A DNA stretch of 40,040 bases from JBECKS01 sp040235395 (lineage in GTDB: Bacteria; Pseudomonadota; Gammaproteobacteria; Pseudomonadales; JBECKS01). The DNA lies in NCBI GenBank assembly GCA_040235395.1, contig JBECKS010000085.1:1-40040 (forward strand). The letters run 5' to 3'. The notes under the pieces were generated by a model that was not told the DNA's origin, searched no databases, and saw only the letters and a program-made list of their open reading frames with translations. This document shows, in pieces, positions 1 to 7,912 of the stretch (its first letter is position 1; each line of letters begins with the position of its first letter). Both the position numbers and the translations under genes were made by a program.

Positions 1-128
1 TGACCACCCCATGTCTCCGAGCAGACCTTGGTCAGCGCAGCTGTTAAGGTCGTCTTACCATGGTCAACGTGACCTATTGTTCCTACGTTTACATGCGGCT
101 TATTACGTTCAAACTTTTCCTTTGACAT
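1..128 (-). CDS. tuf: Elongation factor Tu, 5' part (cut by window edge)
   Basis: The first 42 codons of EF-Tu, the GTPase that carries aminoacyl-tRNA to the ribosomal A site in the cytoplasm. The N-terminus MSKEKFERNKPHVNVGTIG is typical, followed by the P-loop GHVDHGKTT at about residues 19-27. The ATG is preceded by an AAAGGGG-like ribosome binding site with about 9 bases of spacing. The gene lies directly downstream of four tRNA genes in the same order as E. coli thrU-tyrU-glyT-thrT-tufB, so it is most likely the tufB-type copy, co-transcribed with them. The rest of the protein is outside the window. Confidence 0.97.
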   Translation of the reverse strand, partial: MSKEKFERNKPHVNVGTIGHVDHGKTTLTAALTKVCSETWGG

Positions 129-214
129 CTTTATTTACCCCTTTAAGGTTTTGGCAAGTTTCAAGTTAGTTATGTATGAAAAAAGTGCTACTTATCAAAT
201 TTCTGAATCAATAG

Positions 215-290
<76 letters not shown>

Positions 291-314
291 TTAATGCCTT
301 AGCTGGTATCAAAT

Positions 315-388
<74 letters not shown>

Positions 389-666
389 ACTAAAACATGC
401 CCGCTTAACCCAACAACTAAAAGCGCTAACCCGCTTCCATCAGGCAATACAAGAGAACAGTACACCGCAAACTGGCACTCAGCCCTCAGACACTCAACCA
501 CTACCCAGTCATCTAACAAAAACTTACAGATGACATGCTTAAGCTCAAACCAGACGTAAAAAAACAGCATAAACCTAGCTAATAAAAAGCTAATTTACAT
601 GCTGCACTTATATATCCAGTCTAATAACCTACTTGACCACTGGTTCCGCACGCTCACCATCAATGA
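389..666 (-). other. Long spacer between tRNA-Tyr and tRNA-Gly
   Basis: About 278 bases separate the second and third tRNA genes, longer than I recall for the same spacer in E. coli. I see no tRNA, convincing ORF, terminator or promoter in it. It presumably belongs to the tRNA-tuf precursor transcript and is removed by RNase processing. A 15-base palindrome lies at its tRNA-Tyr end. Confidence 0.4.
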
Positions 667-670
667 TGGT
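656..670. repeat. Palindrome at the 3' end of tRNA-Tyr
   Basis: ACCATCA-A-TGATGGT, a perfect 7-base inverted repeat around a single base. On the transcribed strand it includes the CCA terminus of tRNA-Tyr. A 6-base-pair hairpin with a 3-base loop could form in the precursor just at the mature 3' end, where it might influence processing. It could equally be chance. Confidence 0.4.
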
Positions 671-751
671 GGAGGGGGGTGGATTCGAACCACCGAAGGC
701 GGAGCCGTCAGATTTACAGTCTGATCCCTTTGGCCACTCGGGAACCCCTCC
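667..751 (-). tRNA. tRNA-Tyr (anticodon GTA)
   Basis: An 85-base class II tRNA with encoded CCA. The acceptor stem is GGAGGGG/CCCCTCC, the anticodon loop in CAGACTGTAAATCTG carries GTA, and there is a long variable arm as expected for bacterial tRNA-Tyr. It is the second tRNA of the operon. GTA is the normal target for queuosine modification, and a queuosine-precursor transporter gene is present in this window. Confidence 0.97.
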
Positions 752-861
752 TAATTCGAGAGGGCGTACATTCTGATTACACCCTTTTTCAAAGTCAACC
801 ATTAATCATTGATTTCAAACCAGTTTTTGGGTCTCGTCCTAGAGACTCGCCACCCAGAATA

Positions 862-937
862 TGGAGCTGGTGAGAGGAGTCGAACCCCCGACCGGCTGAT
901 TACAAATCAGCTGCTCTACCGACTGAGCTACACCAGC
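862..937 (-). tRNA. tRNA-Thr (anticodon TGT)
   Basis: A 76-base cloverleaf with encoded CCA. The acceptor stem is GCTGGTG/CACCAGC, the anticodon loop TTTGTAA sits in a GCTGA/TCAGC stem, and the T arm is GGGTTCGACTC. The anticodon TGT reads ACA and ACG. It is the first gene of the four-tRNA-tuf operon, about 70 bases downstream of the predicted transcription start. Confidence 0.97.
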
Positions 938-1015
938 ATTTTAAGATCAAATTAATTAACGATGGACGCTGCCCCCAACCGTCAAATGATGCTCGGGGGG
1001 CGAAAAAGAGGCGCG

Positions 1016-1044
1016 ATTCTAAGGAATTTATTGGGCAAGCGCAA
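1016..1044 (-). promoter_or_regulatory. Promoter of the tRNA-tuf operon
   Basis: Reading the minus strand: -35 TTGCGC, a 17-base spacer, -10 TAGAAT, then a CGCGCC discriminator. A GC-rich discriminator after the -10 box is the known signature of stable-RNA promoters under ppGpp/DksA (stringent) control. The -35 box overlaps the 3' end of the SPOR-domain gene, so there is no room for a separate terminator between them. The assignment rests on hexamer matches and position only. Confidence 0.65.
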
Positions 1045-1738
1045 CAACTTTGCAGGGCGAATCCACCCTTGTAACACCTTCCATTTCAGTCATCAGCGAT
1101 ACAAGAACCGCATCAGCCTTTTCAGCATTAGCTGCCTGTTCAAGATCAAGCCAGTAGGCTTCTTTGCTCAAAGTCGTAGTTACAATTTTTGCATGATATC
1201 CATTGGATAACATTTTGCTCACCAAACCCTCGGCACTATCACTGGTGGAAAAAATCCCGAGAGAAATGGCATTCATATAGCTTGAATCTGTCATGATATA
1301 GCTATCAACCTTTTTTGCCCTGAGCTTCCTAAGCACATCTTCAGCTTTCTCTCTAGATTCGTAAGAAGGAAGATACACTCTATACTTCTGGCTCGAATCA
1401 ACAGTTACCGTCCTAACCTTTGCACTTAATCCCGATTTTGCTAATCGCTGCCCAATTTCCTCCAGACGAATCTTGGATTCGAAAGGACCGAGAGATGGAC
1501 AGTAGGGCTCACTAGCAGGCATCTCATTAGCTGTTTGAAAACGTTCTCCCAAGGCAATACGTTCGGCCTTTGACAGCTCGTCAACCAGAACTATTTTCTT
1601 TCCCTCTGAAGATTTCTTTTCATTAACTGTCAGATTTGCACGTGAATCCGCAGATTCATCTCCAGTAAGCATCCAGACAAAATATGCCGCGTTAAAAAAG
1701 ATAAGAATTAGGGCAGGCCACTTAAAAAAGCTATTCAT
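1028..1738 (-). CDS. SPOR-domain membrane protein
   Basis: A 236-residue protein with an N-terminal membrane anchor at about residues 5-24, a variable charged linker, and two SPOR-like stretches at about residues 79-125 and 155-200, each with the beta-alpha-beta pattern 'slG.f....a......l...g..a.v'. SPOR domains bind glycan strands lacking stem peptides at the septum, so a periplasmic or divisome-associated role is likely. It ends an apparent birA-coaX-SPOR unit, an arrangement I know from Pseudomonas-like genomes, where a similar gene lies between coaX and the tRNA-tuf operon. The exact function is unknown. Confidence 0.75.
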   Translation of the reverse strand: MNSFFKWPALILIFFNAAYFVWMLTGDESADSRANLTVNEKKSSEGKKIVLVDELSKAERIALGERFQTANEMPASEPYCPSLGPFESKIRLEEIGQRLAKSGLSAKVRTVTVDSSQKYRVYLPSYESREKAEDVLRKLRAKKVDSYIMTDSSYMNAISLGIFSTSDSAEGLVSKMLSNGYHAKIVTTTLSKEAYWLDLEQAANAEKADAVLVSLMTEMEGVTRVDSPCKVVALAQ

Positions 1739-1767
1739 TATTTACTTTCCATCCAAGAACTAAAACC

Positions 1768-2559
1768 TCATGAGGCACAATGGGATTGTAATGCCAAACG
1801 AAGCCCTTGTATCACTAAATCCTGGTTAATTGCAAAATCCTCTATACCTTCTCTTTCCATTAATAAGGCTAACTTCTCAGCATCCCCCCCTGTCAACACC
1901 AAAAAAGCCTGCTCATCAGGGAACTGCAAGCCTAGCACGCTCCTCAATCTTAAAATTACAGATAACATTTGAAACATGACTCCATGACACACTGCTGTAG
2001 CTGTATCGATGCCAAAATCATCTGAGCACTCAACTGCAGCCGAGTCAAATCTCACTGAATGCGTGCCACCTAGCAATGCATCAATCGACATCTGGAATCC
2101 TGGCAATATAAAGCCTCCAAGATGTAGACCATCCGCCTGAACAACATCAACTGTGAATGCGCTACCACAACTAATGACACAACTCAGCCTATTATGCTCA
2201 TTAAACACAGAAAGAAGTGATAACCACCGGTCAATACCGAGCTTCTCTGGATTCTTATACGCACATCTTAAACCCATGAATTCGCCTTTCACCTGGGGAC
2301 AAACAGGATCAATTCCTAAACGTAATTTAATTTCAGCTGACAACTCAAGTAATGCAGATTTATTGAGCACAGATGCTAATCCTATAAAAGAAACAGAATT
2401 TGCACCCAGCTTCTCAACAAATGCTAAATCTGAAATCATTGTCTCTACAGCATCCCGCATATCCTGCTTGTGTAACACTGCGCCACTCGTTTGAAACTGA
2501 CCTTCAGAGTAGAGCTGCCATTTCAATCGCGTGTTTCCAACATCAATCCAGAGTTGCAT
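1768..2559 (-). CDS. coaX: Type III pantothenate kinase
   Basis: Phosphorylates pantothenate with ATP in the first step of CoA synthesis. The 263-residue protein begins with the ASKHA phosphate-binding motif DVGNTRLKW (residues 6-14), has GIDRW (about 104-108) and ISCGSAFTVDVV (about 130-141), the equivalent of the family's GTALTVD motif, then LGGFILPG and a late LTGGDA motif. Length fits the family. The CoaX form replaces the CoaA kinase of E. coli; whether a coaA also exists cannot be seen here. Its start overlaps the birA stop by 17 bases, suggesting translational coupling with the biotin ligase gene. Confidence 0.93.
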   Translation of the reverse strand: MQLWIDVGNTRLKWQLYSEGQFQTSGAVLHKQDMRDAVETMISDLAFVEKLGANSVSFIGLASVLNKSALLELSAEIKLRLGIDPVCPQVKGEFMGLRCAYKNPEKLGIDRWLSLLSVFNEHNRLSCVISCGSAFTVDVVQADGLHLGGFILPGFQMSIDALLGGTHSVRFDSAAVECSDDFGIDTATAVCHGVMFQMLSVILRLRSVLGLQFPDEQAFLVLTGGDAEKLALLMEREGIEDFAINQDLVIQGLRLALQSHCAS

Positions 2560-3544
2560 CTACTCCCCTCAAACTCACTTCACCACCATGGAATAGCCTA
2601 TCTTCACTTCCCAGCTGCAGAATCAAAGCACCTGTCTCGCTTACACCTTTAGAAATACCTTCAAGCCTATCCTTGCCAGCTACTATCACAACCTCTTTCG
2701 ATAAGTAGGCATCCTTTTCATTCCAGCGCGCTTGAAAGCTTACAAAACCCCTATGTTCAAACTCATCAATATCAACGGCAAGATTGTTCAATATGCTAGC
2801 GACCAAAAAATTCCTGTCTAACGAAGAGCTAGAAATGGAGGATAAATCTGTCCAAGCCTGATCAATTTCTCTGGCATCTTCCAAAGCCATATTCACATTA
2901 ATCCCAAAACCAATAACAACATCACAGAAATCCGTTAAATCTCCTCTCACCTCCAAAAGTATGCCTGCAAGCTTTTTATTTTCATGCAAAAGGTCATTCG
3001 GCCACTTAAGCTGAATATTTGAATAAGACATCTCTTCCAAGGCTTTCAAAATGGAAAGACCTACGACAAGACTTAGCCCCTCAAGCTCAACCAAAGGCTT
3101 ATTGAATCGCAACAAAACAGAACAATAAATATTCTTGGCAAATGGAGAAATCCACCTACGTCCCCTTCGCCCCCTACCTGCTGTTTGACGCTCAGCAACA
3201 CAAACACTGCTATAAGCTGCTTTCCCAGAGTCCGACAAATCAAGCAAGAACTGGTTAGTTGAATCAATTTCAGAAAAACAAAAAACATCCTTGAACACTT
3301 GCCTGGCGTTTCTACTCAAGGACTCCGCAATTATTTTCTTATCCAACAACTGAATGCCGCCGATAACTCGATAACCCTTCCCTGGCACTGACTCAAACTG
3401 AATACCAAGCTCCGTTAGTGCTTTAACATATTTCCAAACAGCAGCGCGTGAAACACCCATTAATTCGCCAAGGCTCTGACCTGAATGAAATTCACCATCC
3501 GACAAAGCCTGAATCAGAATATCAACCCTTTCTGCTTTAGACAC
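2543..3544 (-). CDS. birA: Biotin-protein ligase / biotin operon repressor
   Basis: Activates biotin to biotinyl-AMP and transfers it to the lysine of acetyl-CoA carboxylase carrier protein. The 333-residue protein has an N-terminal winged helix-turn-helix (about residues 5-60, with LGELMGVSRAAVWKYVKAL), so it is the bifunctional repressor type. The catalytic domain shows GRGRRGRRW (about 123-131) and KWPNDLL, and the C-terminal SH3-like domain follows. The start codon is GTG, chosen because AAGGTG lies just upstream and the downstream residues match the family start. No biotin synthesis gene is in the window, so its targets lie elsewhere. Confidence 0.94.
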   Translation of the reverse strand: MSKAERVDILIQALSDGEFHSGQSLGELMGVSRAAVWKYVKALTELGIQFESVPGKGYRVIGGIQLLDKKIIAESLSRNARQVFKDVFCFSEIDSTNQFLLDLSDSGKAAYSSVCVAERQTAGRGRRGRRWISPFAKNIYCSVLLRFNKPLVELEGLSLVVGLSILKALEEMSYSNIQLKWPNDLLHENKKLAGILLEVRGDLTDFCDVVIGFGINVNMALEDAREIDQAWTDLSSISSSSLDRNFLVASILNNLAVDIDEFEHRGFVSFQARWNEKDAYLSKEVVIVAGKDRLEGISKGVSETGALILQLGSEDRLFHGGEVSLRGVDATLD

Positions 3545-3640
3545 ACACGCACCTTAAATGAAAACAACTTCAACTTTATTTGACTGAAGAAAGACCAACA
3601 ACTTCTGAGTTAAACAAAAACCGAAAATCTTAACCTTTCC

Positions 3641-4576
3641 TCAAATTTCGTAATTATCTTCATCTTTGAATGTCGCATCAAAAAAATCAGACTCTCCGAA
3701 CAACTGATGGAAAATCTCCGGCCCTCTTGTAATTCGCGACATAATACGTTCCTTCGTTTCTTTCTGAGCTGAACGACGATGATCCAATCCTTTTTCGATC
3801 ATGCCTTCCATTATCTCAATCAGATTATTATTAATTTTATTCAAAATGGCAGGATCATCTGCAGCTTCAGGCCCATAACCCAAATCAATCGCCTCTCCAA
3901 CCTTGTATGTATACTGAATAGGTAAAGGCAACATTCCAATACCTAACCACAAAGGCAGTTTATATTTATCGTGCTTCATATATTTCTGTAAAAACCTTGC
4001 AGGAGCACATTGAGAAGTTTCTTCCGCCGTTTTTAACTGATAAACAATATCATCAAGACCAATACAACTAATTGGAATAATTGGAACTTGTGCTCGCAAT
4101 GCTACTTTTATATAACCTAGATGGTTTTCCCAAAATTGACGAACCTGATATTTTTCATGAGGTGCCTTGACAGTTTCTGCATAGCCCCCAGGATAAACCG
4201 AACACAACTCTCCGGCCCTAAGAATATCAATCGCTTGCTCAGCCTCGCCCTCCAGCACCCCAACTGTATTTAACAAAACCCTGAATAAAGGAATCTTGAA
4301 CAACAATCGGTCACCCAAAGGTCGTACAACTCTACCCCCTTCTTCGTAAACATGTTTGACAACAAAAGCGCCATCAATTCCGTAGGGACCATGGTTGCCT
4401 ATAATAAGCGCACCGCCCTCAGCAGGAATATTCTCCATACCATAAAACTTAACACGAAAATATTTATCGATCGGCGTTAAATCCTTCATTCGCCTATCAA
4501 AATTTTTCAGATCAAGATTTTTCACATAACCATGCTTGCGACCATAAAGCATTGGAAAATATTGTTCGAAACTCAT
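3641..4576 (-). CDS. Lysophospholipid-type acyltransferase (LPLAT/MGAT-like)
   Basis: A 311-residue member of the glycerolipid acyltransferase superfamily, transferring acyl chains to a glycerolipid or similar acceptor at the inner membrane. Block I is NHGPYGID, with H62 and D68; five residues separate them instead of the usual four. Block III is YPGGYAE (about 128-134), the form seen in the MGAT-like subgroup rather than the FPEGTRS of PlsC. Block IV is VPIIPI (about 164-169). It lies 36 bases downstream of the ABC1-family gene on the same strand and is probably co-transcribed. I cannot tell the acceptor; PlsC function is not implied. Confidence 0.75.
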   Translation of the reverse strand: MSFEQYFPMLYGRKHGYVKNLDLKNFDRRMKDLTPIDKYFRVKFYGMENIPAEGGALIIGNHGPYGIDGAFVVKHVYEEGGRVVRPLGDRLLFKIPLFRVLLNTVGVLEGEAEQAIDILRAGELCSVYPGGYAETVKAPHEKYQVRQFWENHLGYIKVALRAQVPIIPISCIGLDDIVYQLKTAEETSQCAPARFLQKYMKHDKYKLPLWLGIGMLPLPIQYTYKVGEAIDLGYGPEAADDPAILNKINNNLIEIMEGMIEKGLDHRRSAQKETKERIMSRITRGPEIFHQLFGESDFFDATFKDEDNYEI

Positions 4577-4612
4577 ACAAAAAACCTCACAATAATTATT
4601 GTTTCAATTTCC

Positions 4613-6796
4613 TTATCGACGGAACATTTTTGCAGACTTGCTTGCTTTTACAGCAGCCCAAAGCAATCCGCAAGTCACAAGTGCGCTTAACTGTGCAAGC
4701 AACTTGTCGCCTGAAGACCAAAAATAAATGGTGGCTACACCACCAGTTCCAGACATCAAAATGGAAAGGAATTGCTGAAATAGATAATAATGTAAAAAAC
4801 GGGTTTTCCTTTCATCTTTTACATTAATCTGCAAATCACCCTTCTTCGCCTTATCAATGACATAGCGCGCACTATCTACTGTCTGCAAAGCTCCCATACC
4901 AAAACCTAACATGTTATTCCTGACAGTACTCTGCCAATCACCACTACCACTCATAACAAAACGTTGCAAATAGGGTCGAATGACATCAAAGGGTTTAATG
5001 TCTGGATCGATTTCATACACCAGACCTCCTAACATAATTAACATCCTGCCCATCATCATAACGTCTTGAGGCAATTGAAATGATTCCCTGATTTCGTCGT
5101 AGGATATATCAAGATGTTGCAAATCATCCAAAATCATTAGTGCAAAATCCTGATTTAACTCAATGTTATCCAAAGAAAAGTTATCGAGCCTTATCCCGCC
5201 CTCAAGAATAAATTCATAAACATAGTCGATGAGTTTTTCAACCAACGCATCATCTGCATGGGGCGTTAGGTATTTTACTTTTCTTAAACCACTCATGATT
5301 CGACGCGAATTACGCGTCAAACCACCAAAAACCAAATCGATGACTCCCTGCCTCAGCACAGGATTTAGCTCAACAACCGAACCAAAATCAATCAAGGTAA
5401 TGGATGCATCCACATTAACTAGAATATTTCCAGGATGCGGATCACCATGAATTAATCCATCTTTGAAAACCATCTGGCAGAAAGCTTCCAGTATCCGTTT
5501 AGCAACTAATTTTCTATCAATATCAAGTTCATCAAGTTTTCGGTAATCATTCGCCTTGATACCTTCGACATACTCCATAACCAGCACGTGCTCACTGGAA
5601 TATTTCGTGTAGACCTTAGGAACATGTATATGCTTAAGCGTTGAAAAATTTTTATAGAAATTAGTTAAGTGATCGCTTTCCTTGCCGTAATCCAGCTCAT
5701 CCATAATAGCAAGGTTAATTTGTTCCTGAGCACGTTTTAAACCTCTAACATTCAGGAAAAAATCCGTAATTTTTACAATCTGATTAAAAGTTCTTAAATC
5801 CTCTTTTACTTCCTCTTCAATCCCAATGTGCTGTACTTTTACAGCAACTCGCTCGCCCGAACGTAAACGCGCCTCATGCACCTGCGCCAAGGAAGCTGCT
5901 GCAAGCGCTTCAGCATTAAAATTGCTGAATACCTTTTCTATTGGCCTACCTAAATCTGATTCAATACGTTTAATGATATTTTCTACGGATCTTTGAGGCA
6001 CTTTGTCCTGCAGCGCCTCAAGCTCTTCCCTAAACTCTTCTGGCACAGCAAAACTGACCACGCTAATCAACTGCCCAAACTTGACAAACAAACCCTGCAC
6101 TTTGATTGCAGTGTTATACATACGCTTGGCATTTCGTTTTAAAACACGACTATAAGCAGCTTCCTGCCATTTTTGAGTAGTGAAGTAAGTTGTGAGTTTA
6201 AAAAACAGAAAACTGCTGATTACCATAAAAGTCGTAGAATGGGCACGCAAAGCTCTGAATCGCGGGCGCTTGATTGACTCATGCGCCTCCTTTCTCAAAC
6301 GAAGGTAATCTGTCTGAGTATATTCAGGTGTTGCTGTTCCTGATTTGATAGCCTCCCTTCGCTCAGCCAGACGATTCTTTTGAAGTTGTCTAATAGCCTC
6401 TTCGTACTCAACCTTAGTCAGCTTTCTATGAGGGGCATAACCCCTAAAAGAACGGTTTTGCTTTTTTTTATTTTCTAAATCGAAGCGATAATTAACCTTG
6501 GGTCTAACAAAAGCCTTCTGCGCTTTCCCTTTCAAACTTTCACTTTGACGAGCCTTTAAATTAGAACCCTCATTGCTGGAAAATTTTTGCAGCGGATCCA
6601 GCTTAGCTTTCCTTGCCTTCAGGTTTTCATTGAGTTCTTTGGAGTCTGAACCAATACCATCCAAACCTGATGAATGTTTTTCACCTTGAAGACCTGAATT
6701 TTCAACACGCACGTCAGGGGTCGAAGCACTTACCTTGCTATCGACACCTTCAGTGGCTTTATTGTTTGAATTGTATTGACTACCGTCGGAGGGCAT
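4613..6796 (-). CDS. ABC1/UbiB/AarF-family atypical kinase with long N-terminal extension
   Basis: A 727-residue protein. The C-terminal two thirds is the UbiB/ABC1/ADCK fold: KxGQ motif as KFGQ (about 239-242), alanine-rich loop AAASLAQVHEA, ATP lysine in VAVKVQ (about 320), MDELDYG ExD region, HGDPHPGNIL (about 450) and metal-binding DFGS (about 470). Two hydrophobic segments near the C-terminus suggest membrane anchoring, as in UbiB. E. coli UbiB has 546 residues; here about 180 extra residues precede the fold, the first 100 rich in Ser, Asn, Lys and Gly, and a hydrophobic stretch lies at about 190-205. I chose the ATG at 6796 (GGGAG upstream); an in-frame TTG at 6799 is possible. No ubiE or ubiJ neighbours, so a ubiquinone role is uncertain. 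Confidence 0.8.
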   Translation of the reverse strand: MPSDGSQYNSNNKATEGVDSKVSASTPDVRVENSGLQGEKHSSGLDGIGSDSKELNENLKARKAKLDPLQKFSSNEGSNLKARQSESLKGKAQKAFVRPKVNYRFDLENKKKQNRSFRGYAPHRKLTKVEYEEAIRQLQKNRLAERREAIKSGTATPEYTQTDYLRLRKEAHESIKRPRFRALRAHSTTFMVISSFLFFKLTTYFTTQKWQEAAYSRVLKRNAKRMYNTAIKVQGLFVKFGQLISVVSFAVPEEFREELEALQDKVPQRSVENIIKRIESDLGRPIEKVFSNFNAEALAAASLAQVHEARLRSGERVAVKVQHIGIEEEVKEDLRTFNQIVKITDFFLNVRGLKRAQEQINLAIMDELDYGKESDHLTNFYKNFSTLKHIHVPKVYTKYSSEHVLVMEYVEGIKANDYRKLDELDIDRKLVAKRILEAFCQMVFKDGLIHGDPHPGNILVNVDASITLIDFGSVVELNPVLRQGVIDLVFGGLTRNSRRIMSGLRKVKYLTPHADDALVEKLIDYVYEFILEGGIRLDNFSLDNIELNQDFALMILDDLQHLDISYDEIRESFQLPQDVMMMGRMLIMLGGLVYEIDPDIKPFDVIRPYLQRFVMSGSGDWQSTVRNNMLGFGMGALQTVDSARYVIDKAKKGDLQINVKDERKTRFLHYYLFQQFLSILMSGTGGVATIYFWSSGDKLLAQLSALVTCGLLWAAVKASKSAKMFRR

Positions 6797-6899
6797 CAAA
6801 AAGGACTCCCAAAATCCAGCTCTACACTCCCTTTCCTATGCCGAAACTCAAGACCTTCAGGAAGACTCCCTTAAGAGCGGGGGGTCGGGAAAGGAGTCA

Positions 6900-6930
6900 A
6901 ACAGTATAAAAGCCTACTGTTATAAAAGCC
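6900..6930. repeat. Inverted and direct repeats upstream of the ABC1-family gene
   Basis: A perfect 7-base inverted repeat, AACAGTA at 6900-6906 and TACTGTT at 6915-6921 around 8 bases, overlaps a perfect 10-base direct repeat, TATAAAAGCC at 6905-6914 and 6921-6930 (period 16). On the minus strand the first unit supplies a TATACT sequence that could be a -10 box, so a regulator-binding site over the promoter is possible. No -35 box is convincing. Confidence 0.45.
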
Positions 6931-6954
6931 ATTCAGTGGAACAGTGGAATCACG

Positions 6955-6995
6955 CATAAAACAAAAGGCACAGTCAGGAATCACCCGATGTGCCT
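6955..6995 (-). terminator. Rho-independent terminator of the histone-like gene
   Basis: On the minus strand, AGGCACA (6989-6995) pairs with TGTGCCT (6966-6972) across a 16-base loop that can itself pair weakly, followed by a T-rich stretch TTTTGTTTTAT. It lies 53 bases after the stop codon of the basic coiled-coil gene. The large loop lowers confidence. Confidence 0.6.
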
Positions 6996-7047
6996 CTGTT
7001 GTTTGGCCTGATAAAAGGCCCGGAGAAATACGTCCTTAACTCAATAA

Positions 7048-7719
7048 CTAGACGCTAGCTTTAGGAGCGGCCTTCTTTGCTGCAGCCTTTTTAGGTGCGG
7101 CTTTCTTGGCTTTAGGAGCAGCCTTCTTTGCTGCTTTTTTAGGGGCTGCCTTCTTAGCTTTAGCTGCTTTTTTAGGGGCTGCCTTCATCCCTGCCTTCTT
7201 AAGAAGTTCTTTCTCACGCTTCTCAACTTTCTTGGTAACATCCTTAACACTTTTCTCAAGCTGCTTCTGGTATTCCTTAAGTTTCTTAGCGTATTTGTTT
7301 TCCATAGCCTTGTTAATCTGAGCCTTAGCCTTCTCAACCTGACTATCCACTTCATCTTCTATACGCTTTCTCAATTCTGCCTCTTTCTCGTTCAGCTTTT
7401 CTCTTACCTTGCTTTCTGTTTCAGAGATTTTCTCTCTTAACGACTCAATCTGTTCTTCAATTTTAGCCTGAGTCATTTCTTCACGTCTTTTCTCAACCTG
7501 CACTTTTGCCGATTCAAAGGCTTCTTTAGCCTCTTCTAAAGCAACTTCACTAGCAGCAGTTGCCCTAATTTGTGCACGCTTACGCGCTTCTTCTACTTTA
7601 GTTCTCTGTACTTTTACACGGTCTTGTGCTTTTTCCAGTTGTTCTTCCAGTTTATTAACCAGATCACTTGCACGATCCAGTGCCGATTTTGCTCGATTAC
7701 TTGCTTTTTTAGCAGCCAT
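7048..7719 (-). CDS. Histone H1-like / AlgP-like basic coiled-coil protein
   Basis: A 223-residue protein of very biased composition. Residues about 13-165 are a long charged heptad-type coiled coil rich in Glu, Lys and Ala. The C-terminus from about 175 is a lysine-alanine-proline tail built from KKAAPKKAAK-type units, like eukaryotic histone H1 and Pseudomonas AlgP/AlgR3. Such tails bind DNA nonspecifically, so a nucleoid-associated role is likely. The ATG has a good GGAGA site 7 bases upstream. It stands alone, with its own promoter and a probable terminator. AlgP controls alginate genes in Pseudomonas; nothing here shows that role. The repeat tail is prone to length variation between strains. 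Confidence 0.75.
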   Translation of the reverse strand: MAAKKASNRAKSALDRASDLVNKLEEQLEKAQDRVKVQRTKVEEARKRAQIRATAASEVALEEAKEAFESAKVQVEKRREEMTQAKIEEQIESLREKISETESKVREKLNEKEAELRKRIEDEVDSQVEKAKAQINKAMENKYAKKLKEYQKQLEKSVKDVTKKVEKREKELLKKAGMKAAPKKAAKAKKAAPKKAAKKAAPKAKKAAPKKAAAKKAAPKASV

Positions 7720-7744
7720 GATATTTCTCCGATAAATGTATTAA

Positions 7745-7837
7745 TCAAGATTTGTCTAGCGTTGTGCAGTAACCCAAACTACAAGCAATTTCTTGGTCAT
7801 ACTTGGGCTTAAGCTCAAGTTCTTCGCCAAATGCCAT
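7745..7837 (-). CDS. Possible 30-residue small ORF in the leader of the histone-like gene
   Basis: Between the predicted promoter and the basic-protein gene an ATG is preceded by AAGAAGGA with 6-base spacing, stronger than many real sites in the window. It opens a 30-codon frame ending in TGA, 25 bases before the next gene's ATG. The peptide begins MAFGEELELKPKYDQEIA and ends with a short stretch containing two cysteines. It has no membrane segment and I do not recognise it. It could be a small protein, a leader peptide coupling translation to the downstream gene, or chance. Comparison with related genomes would decide. Confidence 0.45.
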   Translation of the reverse strand: MAFGEELELKPKYDQEIACSLGYCTTLDKS

Positions 7838-7884
7838 TGGGGGTCCTTCTTCCAACCATCAATGCTGGTGGTCAAGAGGCGCGC

Positions 7885-7912
7885 ATTATGCCAGAAAACT
7901 TCCCCTTGAAAA
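7885..7912 (-). promoter_or_regulatory. Promoter of the histone-like gene
   Basis: Minus strand: -35 TTTTCA, 16-base spacer, -10 CATAAT, then a GC-rich discriminator GCGCGCC, placing the start near 7878 and giving a leader of roughly 160 bases. The discriminator resembles that of the tRNA operon promoter at 1016. Confidence 0.55.

Noticed and set aside
962..1210. 82-codon open frame on the plus strand overlapping the tRNA promoter
   Set aside because: Mostly antisense to the SPOR-domain gene, lacks a ribosome binding site, and its start lies in the tRNA operon leader.
7570..7812. 80-codon plus-strand frame rich in Phe and Cys
   Set aside because: Antisense to the lysine/glutamate-rich coiled-coil gene and its leader; the composition is the mirror of that bias.
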